From: DASSUW01 sp963792385
Lineage (GTDB): Bacteria; Actinomycetota; Thermoleophilia; Solirubrobacterales; Solirubrobacteraceae
Length of the DNA: 64,000 bases
Direction of reading: 5' to 3'
Assembly: GCA_963792385.1 (NCBI GenBank)
Contig: CAWBVZ010000012.1
Coordinates: 620,001-684,000 of the forward strand
Below are positions 58,557 through 64,000 of this stretch, in pieces. A program made the position numbers and the translations under genes. Each line of letters begins with the position of its first letter. Position 1 is the stretch's first letter. The notes beneath the pieces were generated by a model. It was not told where the DNA came from and searched no databases. It saw only the letters and a program-made list of their open reading frames with translations.

Positions 58557-58578
58557 ATGACAGCGCCATGACAGCGCG
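58557..58578. promoter_or_regulatory. 11-bp tandem repeats, candidate SARP site
   Basis: ATGACAGCGCC (58557-58567) is followed directly by ATGACAGCGCG, so TGACAGC recurs exactly 11 bp apart. On the opposite strand this reads GTCA twice at 11-bp spacing, the same core and period seen beside the other SARP at 22907-22934, and at a similar distance from the SARP start. The second copy contains the ATG of the methyltransferase gene. The first ATG, at 58557, stops after four codons. Confidence 0.5.
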
Positions 58579-59920
58579 TGCGCCCATTGTCTCCGCTGTG
58601 ACCAGCTTGCGTATTCCTTCGCGTCCCTTGGCCGCTACGGCCTGGTTCATCACGGTCGCGGCCACGGCCGCGTCGACGTACGCGCTCGACGCCGTGGCGA
58701 CGGCGGCCGGCCTGCTGCTTGTCGCGTCCCAGCTGCTGAGCGGCCTCGACCACACGGCTGTGCTCGCCTTTCTGGCCGTGTCGTACGTCGTGTGGGGCGT
58801 CGGCCTGCGCGCGAACCTGCGCGCCAACTGGCTGCTCCTGCGACGGACCGGGACGAGCACCAACGTGCTCTCCAAGGCCGCCTTCGAGCTCACCCGTGGC
58901 CGCGGGGCGCGCACACAGCGGGTCGCCGCGGGCGCGGGCTATGTCGCCGTCGAGCTCGCCAAGGAAGCGCCCTATTACGCCGGCGCGTTCGGCGCCGCGG
59001 TCCTGACCGACGCGGTCTCGTCCAACGAGGCGCTGCTCTTCCTCGCGGGCGCGAACCTCGGGGCCGCCGTCTACGAGTACGGTCTCGCCCGCTTGACGCG
59101 CAGGCTCCTTCGGCGCCCGCAGGTGGCGTCGTTCGACACGGATTGGGTGCCGCAGGAGTACCTGGCCGACTACTACAGCGTCGTCGAGCCGGACGAGCGG
59201 GAGACGATCGCCGTCTTCGCCGAGGCGATGACGCAGGCCCCGGACGGCGAGGCGGTCCTGGTCTTCGGCACCGGGCCGACGCTCCATCACGTCTTCCTCG
59301 CCGCGCCGAAGGCTTCGGAGCTCCACCTCGCCGACTACCTGCCTGCGAACCTCGACGAGATCGAGCGCTGGCGCACCCGCGACCCCGCCGCGCACGACTG
59401 GCGCCCGTTCGTCCGCTACACGCTCGAATGCGAAGGTCTCGTGGACCCGACCGACGAGGAGATCACGCGCCGCGAAGAGCTCACGCGGTCCAAGATCACT
59501 CGGCTGCTCCAGGTCGACGCGCGCCGCCCCGTCCCGCTCGACCAGCGCTACGCAACGGTCATCAGCGCCTACTGCGCGGACTCCGCAACCAACAATCGCG
59601 CTACCTGGGAGACCCTGATGGCGAACATCACCGACCTGGTGGAGCCCGGCGGCCTGTTCATCACGGCCGCCCTGCGCCGCTGCCGCTCCTACCTGGTCGG
59701 CGACAACCGATTCCCGAGCGCGAACGTCGACGAGCACGACCTGGAGCGGGTCCTGGCTCCGGGCTTCAGCGCGCACGTGCAGGTCCGCGAGCTGCAGGGC
59801 CACGATGCCCAGGGGTATTCGAGCATCGTCCTCGCCGATGCACGCCGCCACCCGCGTGAGCTGCGCCCCGTACGAGGCTTGCGGTCAGGAGTCCTGATCG
59901 CCGGCGGACGCGCGCACTAG
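58568..59920 (+). CDS. membrane-domain/NNMT-PNMT-TEMT-family methyltransferase fusion
   Basis: 450 residues; an in-frame GTG at 58598 is a shorter alternative. Residues about 20-185 have several hydrophobic segments (SRPLAATAWFITVAATAAS, TAAGLLLVASQLLS, VLAFLAVSYVVWGVGL, GAFGAAVLTDAV...EALLFLAGANLGAAVYEYGL), so it is membrane-bound. The C-terminal half (about 205-445) is an NNMT/PNMT/TEMT-type methyltransferase: ADYYSVVEPDE, VLVFGTGPTLHHVFLAAPKASELHLADYLPANLDEIERW, FVRYTLECEG, VISAYCADSATNNRATWETLMANITDLVEPGGLFITAALRRCRSYLVG. These enzymes N-methylate small amines using SAM. The fusion to a membrane segment is unusual. It is 3 bp from a class V aminotransferase gene, so both may act on one amine or amino acid. 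Confidence 0.8.
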   Translation: MTARAPIVSAVTSLRIPSRPLAATAWFITVAATAASTYALDAVATAAGLLLVASQLLSGLDHTAVLAFLAVSYVVWGVGLRANLRANWLLLRRTGTSTNVLSKAAFELTRGRGARTQRVAAGAGYVAVELAKEAPYYAGAFGAAVLTDAVSSNEALLFLAGANLGAAVYEYGLARLTRRLLRRPQVASFDTDWVPQEYLADYYSVVEPDERETIAVFAEAMTQAPDGEAVLVFGTGPTLHHVFLAAPKASELHLADYLPANLDEIERWRTRDPAAHDWRPFVRYTLECEGLVDPTDEEITRREELTRSKITRLLQVDARRPVPLDQRYATVISAYCADSATNNRATWETLMANITDLVEPGGLFITAALRRCRSYLVGDNRFPSANVDEHDLERVLAPGFSAHVQVRELQGHDAQGYSSIVLADARRHPRELRPVRGLRSGVLIAGGRAH

Positions 59921-59923
59921 CCC

Positions 59924-61258
59924 GTGGCCGCCACGATCAGCCTGGTGCCGCCGCGGCTCCTTGGGGCCGACACGATGGTGCCGTGCGTCGACGGCGGCTC
60001 GCGGCGCTACGTGAACCTCGACTACGCGGCCAGCACGCCGGTGATGGCCGCCGTGTGGGACGCCGTCGAGGCGTTCGTGCCCTGGTACAGCAGCGTCCAC
60101 CGCGGCAGCGGGCTGAAGTCCCAGGTCTCGACCGCCGCGTTCGAGGACGCCCGCGATACCGTCGCCGAGTTCGTCGGCGGCCGCGCCGACGACGCCGTCG
60201 TCTTCGTCCGCAACACGACGGAGGCGATCAACGTCCTTTCGGCGGCGCTCCCGGCGGGCACGCCTGTCCTCTCGAGCCCCGTCGAGCACCACTCGAACAT
60301 GCTTCCGTGGCGGCGCCACGATCTCCAGCTGCTCCCGTTCACCAGTTCGCCGGACGAGCTGCTCGATGTGTGTGAGCAGGCGCTTCGGGCAGCGCGGCCG
60401 CGGATCGAGCTGGTCGCCGTCACCGGCGCCTCGAACGTCACCGGGGAGGTGTGGCCCGTCGCCGAGCTGGCCGAGATCGCCCATGCCCACGGGGCCCAGC
60501 TGTTCGTCGACGCCGCCCAGCTCGCCCCGCACCGTCCCGTCGACATGGCCGCCGCGGGCATCGACTTCCTGGCGTTCTCCGGCCACAAGCTCTACGCGCC
60601 GTTCGGCGCCGGTGCGCTGTTCGGCGACGCTCGCCGGCTACGCCAGAGCGAGCCGCTGCTCCACGGCGGCGGAGCGATCGAGCTCGTCGCGCTCGACGAC
60701 GTCATCTGGGCGGGCGCACCCGAGCGCCACGAGGCCGGCTCGCCGAACGTCTTGGGAGTGGTGGCGCTCGCTGCGGCATGCCGTGCATTGCTCGACCTCG
60801 GGATGGAAGCCGTTGCCGCGCACGAACGGGCGCTCGCGGCTCGGATGTGGAACGCGTTGCCAAGCGTCCCGGGGCTGCGAAGCCTGACGCTCTGGGGCGA
60901 TGAGGTCGACCGCGTCGGTGTTGCCACTTTCACCCTCGAAGGCGTCCGGCATCCGCTGCTGGCCGCCATCCTCAGCGCCGAGCACGCGATCGGCGTTCGC
61001 CACGGCTGCTTCTGCGCGCACCCGCTCATCACCCGGTTGCTTGGTGTGCCGGACGCCGAGGTCGAGCGGCTTGCAGCCGAACTGCGGGCCGGCCGGCGCC
61101 CGGCTCTACCGGGCGCCGTCCGGGCCAGCGTCGGGCTCGGCACGACGCCCGACGACCTCGACCGGCTGATCGACGCTCTGCACGAGATCGCCACCACCGG
61201 TTCGAGGTCGCACTACGTGCACGTGGCCGGCCTCGACGAGTATCACCCCGCGCCGTAG
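59924..61258 (+). CDS. class V aminotransferase / cysteine desulfurase-like PLP enzyme
   Basis: 444 residues from a GTG at 59924, only 3 bp after the methyltransferase stop. Fold-type-I features: VNLDYAASTPVMAAVWDAVEAFVPWYSSVHRGSG, FVRNTTEAINVLSAAL, PVEHHSNMLPWR, VTGASNVTGEVWPVAEL, LFVDAAQLAPHRPVDM, and the PLP Lys in FLAFSGHKLYAPFGAGAL. A Cys pair in GVRHGCFCAHPLITRLL sits where cysteine desulfurases have their active Cys, but no long flexible loop is evident. It could be a selenocysteine-lyase-like or amine-forming enzyme. It is probably coupled to the NNMT-type methyltransferase. The substrate is unknown. Confidence 0.9.
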   Translation: MAATISLVPPRLLGADTMVPCVDGGSRRYVNLDYAASTPVMAAVWDAVEAFVPWYSSVHRGSGLKSQVSTAAFEDARDTVAEFVGGRADDAVVFVRNTTEAINVLSAALPAGTPVLSSPVEHHSNMLPWRRHDLQLLPFTSSPDELLDVCEQALRAARPRIELVAVTGASNVTGEVWPVAELAEIAHAHGAQLFVDAAQLAPHRPVDMAAAGIDFLAFSGHKLYAPFGAGALFGDARRLRQSEPLLHGGGAIELVALDDVIWAGAPERHEAGSPNVLGVVALAAACRALLDLGMEAVAAHERALAARMWNALPSVPGLRSLTLWGDEVDRVGVATFTLEGVRHPLLAAILSAEHAIGVRHGCFCAHPLITRLLGVPDAEVERLAAELRAGRRPALPGAVRASVGLGTTPDDLDRLIDALHEIATTGSRSHYVHVAGLDEYHPAP

Positions 61259-61270
61259 CCGACGGTGACG

Positions 61271-62293
61271 CTAGGCGGTCGCGAGCTCGCGCTCCGCGGC
61301 CTTCAAGACCCCGGCGCGGTTCTTGTGGCTGCGCTCGTAGGAGCTCACCGCTTGGGCGCGATCGTCGTCAGCCTCGGAGAGGACGGCCTGCACCTCGGCC
61401 GCGGTCAGCTCGTCATAGCCGGGCCACGGCTCGCTGCCGCGGAGGGTCGTGATGCGGCTGAGCACCGTGGAGCGATTCTGGTTCTTGCGCTCGTAGGAGT
61501 CGATCTTGGCCAGGTCGATCTGCGAGAGGTCGGCCAGCTTGCGGGCGATCTCCTCCGCCGTGAGCGTGTCGTAGCTCGCGATCGCGAGGTCGGTCTCGGA
61601 CGCGACGGCGCCCTTGATCTGCCCCTCGGCCTGGGCGACGCCCGGCACCTTGCGCGCCTGGCGCGCGGTGCGCTTCGTCCGTGCGGTGGTGGTGCGCGCC
61701 GTATCGATCGCAGCCTCGCCGGCTTCGCGGACGGTGTCGGCAGCGCCTGTCTTCGTCACGTCGAAGGAGGGGTTGCCCTTGACCTCGGCGCGGACGACGG
61801 CGTCCGTGAGCTTGGGGATCTCGCGCAGGACGCGCTCGAGCATCTTCTCCTCGTCGGAGCGGATCGACGCGACCAGCTTGGCGGTCTCGTCGTCGCCCAC
61901 CGCTTCGGCGAGGCGCTCGATCGCCGTGTAGGTCGCGATCTCCAGCGCCTCCGAGGCGTAGGCGTCCTTGGCATTCTTGAGCACCTTCTCCTCGCCGCCG
62001 GACCCGCGCAGCAGGTCGAACGGCGTCTTGCCCAGCGCCAGTGCCTGACCGACGACGCTGCCGACGGCGCCTACCGCCGCGGTCAGCGGATTGCCGCCCT
62101 GCCCGAGCGCACGGCGGCGCTCGCCGACGCGTCTCGCGTGGTCTTGTGTCTGGCGGAGGTGCTGCTCCAATGCCGTGCGGTAGCTGCCACGGGGCGTCAT
62201 CGCGATCTGCGACTGCAGAACACGCACCAGTGCGTGCTCGCTGGCCTGGGCCTCGCCCAGGTACTGCACAACCTTCTGCCGAGAAGCGTTCAT
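61271..62293 (-). CDS. ferritin-like/DUF892-type protein with two C-terminal helical repeats
   Basis: 340 residues from the ATG at 62293. The N-terminal 165 residues look like a ferritin-like four-helix bundle of the DUF892/YciF kind: KVVQYLGEAQASEHALVRVLQSQIAMTP, YRTALEQHLRQTQDHARRVGERR, KNAKDAYASEALEIATYTAIERLAEAVGDDETAKLVASIRSDEEKML, with repeated Glu/His positions able to bind two metals. An Ala/Thr/Arg-rich linker (about 185-230) follows, then two copies of a 45-residue repeat (about 240-285 and 292-337): SYDTLTAEEIARKLADLSQIDLAKIDSYERKNQNRSTVLSRI and GYDELTAAEVQAVL...SSYERSHKNRAGVLKAA. It probably serves stress protection. Convergent with the aminotransferase. Confidence 0.8.
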   Translation of the reverse strand: MNASRQKVVQYLGEAQASEHALVRVLQSQIAMTPRGSYRTALEQHLRQTQDHARRVGERRRALGQGGNPLTAAVGAVGSVVGQALALGKTPFDLLRGSGGEEKVLKNAKDAYASEALEIATYTAIERLAEAVGDDETAKLVASIRSDEEKMLERVLREIPKLTDAVVRAEVKGNPSFDVTKTGAADTVREAGEAAIDTARTTTARTKRTARQARKVPGVAQAEGQIKGAVASETDLAIASYDTLTAEEIARKLADLSQIDLAKIDSYERKNQNRSTVLSRITTLRGSEPWPGYDELTAAEVQAVLSEADDDRAQAVSSYERSHKNRAGVLKAAERELATA

Positions 62294-62472
62294 CCAACGT
62301 CCAATCGAAGTCGACGTTCCCCGAGACGACGAAACCGGAGAACAGGATCTGAGACGCAGGCGAGAACGAGGGCCTGGCGCCAAGCCGTCCCGCAGACACT
62401 TGCCATCCCCGCGGGAAAGCAAACGGTGCCGGGAGCTTCTGTGTGCTCACGCACACGGATCACTGAGAACGT

Positions 62473-62508
62473 GCGTGCCGGAACCGGCGCTCGCCGGTCC
62501 CGGCACGC
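62473..62508 (-). terminator. hairpin after the M23 peptidase gene
   Basis: GCGTGCCGGAACCGGC (62473-62488) pairs with GCCGGTCCCGGCACGC (62493-62508), a 16-bp stem with one mismatch and loop GCTC. It lies 12 bp past the stop of the minus-strand gene that ends at 62520. The rest of the 226-bp gap up to the ferritin-like gene start shows nothing else I can name. Confidence 0.65.
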
Positions 62509-62519
62509 TGCTCAGAGGC

Positions 62520-63986
62520 TCAGGCCCAGCCGAGCGTCCACCAGCCCGACCAGACGCTGGAGATCCCGCTGCCGCCGGCGTTCAGCTTGTCGATGCCGAT
62601 CTGGCCGGTTCCGGTCTTGTAGGTGAGGACGTGGCCCTTGCCGGCGAGCGTGAAGGGCGAGAACGTCGTCCAGCTCTTGGCCCACGTCGCGGTGTCGAGC
62701 GACTGGATGCCCTGGCCGCCGGCCTTGATCTTCGAGAACGCGGCCAGCCCGGTGGTGGACTTGTAGCGCACCAGGTGGACCGCGCCGTTGTGCGTGATCG
62801 GGACCAGGTGCGAATAGCCCTTGGCCCACGAGCCGGACCAGACCTCGGTGATCGAGAGGTTGTTACCGCTGCCGGTGATCTTGTCGATCTCCACGGCGCC
62901 GGTGCCGCCCTTGTACGCGACGAAGTACTGCGTCCCGCCCTGGACGAACGGCATCAGGTGCGTCCAGCCCTTGCCCCACGAGCCCGACCACAGGTTCGAG
63001 GCGCCGTTGCCGGCGGCGTTGATGCGGTCGAGGTTCGCGACGCCGTTGGTCGTCTTGTAGGCGATGTAGTACGACTGGCCGCCGAGCGAGAACGGCATGA
63101 AGTTCGTCACACCCTTGGTCCAGGTGCCACCGCCGATCTTGGTCGCGCCGAGGCCGCCGGCGTTGACGCTGTTGAAGGAGACCTCGCCGGTCGCCGACTT
63201 GTAGGCGAAGAAATGCGGCTTGCCCGCCACCGTGAACGGCGTGAGGTGGGTCCAGCCCTGGCTCCAGGTGTTGCTCCAGACGCCGGTCGTGCCGGCGCCA
63301 CCGGCGTTCAGGCGATCGATCGCGACCGCACCCGTGCCGGGCTTGTACTCGAGCTGGTAGCGCTTGCCGTCCAGGTGGTCGAACTGCATGAACGAGTTCA
63401 TCGGGCAGTTCAGGCTCGTCAGCTTCTCGCCGTTGCCCCACGTGTTCCACGACGCCTTGTTGCCTGCGTGTGTGTTGATGAGGCTGCCGTTGAACGCGAT
63501 CCGCACGGCCTTGCCGTCGGCCATCTGCGTGTAGTGCAGGTGGAACTGCTCGGTGCCGGTGTTGCCGACGCGACCGATCTGCTCGCCCTGCGCAACGGCC
63601 TGGCCCTTGGTCAGCGGCGGCAGCTGCTCGAGGTGGAGGTAGTGGGTGACCCAGCCGTCGCCGTGGTCGAGATAGACGCGGTTGCCGCCCGCGTCGTCCG
63701 TGAAGACCTTGAGCACCTTGCCGGCGGCCGTCGCGAGCACCGGCTCGCCCTGGCTCATGTTGGCGTCGGCCGTGGTCCACTCACCGAGGTCGATGCTGTC
63801 CTGGTCGGGCCAGTGGCCTTTGTAGGTGGACGCCTCCCAGGTCTGACCGCAGGCAACGGGCATCTGGAACATGGGGCGCGGGCCGGCGGCCTGCGCGGCC
63901 GAGGAGGTGACCAGCGCGGGGACGGCCACGAGAGCGAGGGCGATCGCCCATCGGTGCGTTCGGGCCAGGAGCGTGGGGGAGGGCAC
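62520..63986 (-). CDS. secreted M23 (LytM) family peptidase with propeller-like C-terminal repeats
   Basis: 488 residues from a GTG at 63986 with AAGGAA upstream, near the window end. Signal peptide: HRWAIALALVAVPALVTSSAAQA. The M23 domain (about 35-215) has YKGHWPDQDSIDLGEW (first His/Asp ligands), EPVLATAAGKVLKVF, YLDHGDGWVTHYLHLEQLPPLTKGQAVAQGEQIGRVGNTGTEQFHLHYTQM (HxH ligand in HLHY). From about 235 to the end there are six 40-45-residue repeats, each with a GW/YSHLxPF, a YxxAYK and a WSGSWxxGW motif, like tachylectin or propeller carbohydrate-binding blades. The enzyme should cut peptidoglycan cross-bridges while the repeats bind wall sugars. Confidence 0.9.
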   Translation of the reverse strand: MPSPTLLARTHRWAIALALVAVPALVTSSAAQAAGPRPMFQMPVACGQTWEASTYKGHWPDQDSIDLGEWTTADANMSQGEPVLATAAGKVLKVFTDDAGGNRVYLDHGDGWVTHYLHLEQLPPLTKGQAVAQGEQIGRVGNTGTEQFHLHYTQMADGKAVRIAFNGSLINTHAGNKASWNTWGNGEKLTSLNCPMNSFMQFDHLDGKRYQLEYKPGTGAVAIDRLNAGGAGTTGVWSNTWSQGWTHLTPFTVAGKPHFFAYKSATGEVSFNSVNAGGLGATKIGGGTWTKGVTNFMPFSLGGQSYYIAYKTTNGVANLDRINAAGNGASNLWSGSWGKGWTHLMPFVQGGTQYFVAYKGGTGAVEIDKITGSGNNLSITEVWSGSWAKGYSHLVPITHNGAVHLVRYKSTTGLAAFSKIKAGGQGIQSLDTATWAKSWTTFSPFTLAGKGHVLTYKTGTGQIGIDKLNAGGSGISSVWSGWWTLGWA

Positions 63987-64000
63987 AGGCGGTTCCTTCC

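Noticed and set aside
58568..61258. Guanitoxin-type biosynthesis (GntF plus aminotransferase)
   Set aside because: The methyltransferase family fits, but no arginine hydroxylase, cyclisation enzyme, aldolase or kinase of that pathway is present; only family-level similarity is claimed.
1..64000. tRNA, rRNA, CRISPR arrays, prophage or transposase genes
   Set aside because: None was recognised on reading both strands; no cloverleaf, spaced identical repeats or integrase/transposase motifs were seen. A tRNAscan/Infernal run would settle small RNAs.

Overview
The window is very GC-rich actinobacterial DNA. The GC-saturated third codon positions, three large SARP/BTAD regulators, leaderless-type starts, and secreted proteins with choice-of-anchor-Q, LVIVD, ThuA/PQQ and SurA-like folds all fit a soil Thermoleophilia bacterium (Solirubrobacter or Conexibacter relatives). 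That placement is an inference from family content; there is no rRNA to confirm it. I saw no tRNA, rRNA, CRISPR array, transposase or phage gene. Genes are packed tightly, with many 4-bp ATGA/GTGA overlaps and several overlapping convergent ends.

Layout. 1-2.4 kb: tail of a LuxR regulator, then a secreted beta-helix protein. 2.3-5.5 kb (minus): an operon of RHH regulator, DUF4097 protein, and DrrA/DrrB-like ABC exporter, with a palindromic operator in its promoter. 5.6-8.3 kb (plus): NarL-type two-component pair. 8.3-14.4 kb: secreted barrel protein, LVIVD protein, MocR regulator divergent from a DHFR-like reductase and a monooxygenase-like protein, and a flavin oxidoreductase. 14.4-22.9 kb: two SARP-ATPase regulators around an SDR, an ABM-fold protein and an EamA transporter. 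23-26 kb (plus): four start/stop-coupled genes ending in an MFS exporter. 26-31 kb: cell-wall functions (murein endopeptidase-like, L,D-transpeptidase, polysaccharide deacetylase, SurA-like protein) and a D-2-hydroxyacid dehydrogenase.

31-40 kb is the most distinctive part. A minus-strand operon encodes a lipoprotein, an Ig-like protein, a small secreted protein and a DUF916/PapD-like protein. The small protein shares a C-terminal domain with the next gene upstream, a secreted TIM-barrel/ASH protein. That shared domain ends in a motif close to the distal motif of Firmicutes WxL surface domains. Divergent from it is a 1358-residue secreted ThuA/sugar-dehydrogenase/PKD/CBM6-like protein, suggesting extracellular glycan or keto-sugar processing linked to a cell-surface complex.

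40-42.7 kb: two methionine-synthase-type methyltransferases, then a 144-bp nested inverted repeat. 42.8-54.8 kb (minus): a catabolic block (citryl-CoA-lyase-like, frameshifted phenylacetate-CoA-ligase-like, VOC, GST, GGDEF/EAL protein, two amidohydrolases, amidase, intradiol dioxygenase, deacetylase-fold hydrolase) that looks built to hydrolyse an amide or N-heterocycle and then cleave a catechol-type ring. 54.8-58.5 kb: a third SARP, with a degenerate cyclase domain and a frameshift. 58.6-61.3 kb: a membrane-anchored NNMT-type methyltransferase next to a class V aminotransferase. 61.3-64 kb: ferritin-like protein and an M23 endopeptidase with propeller-like repeats.
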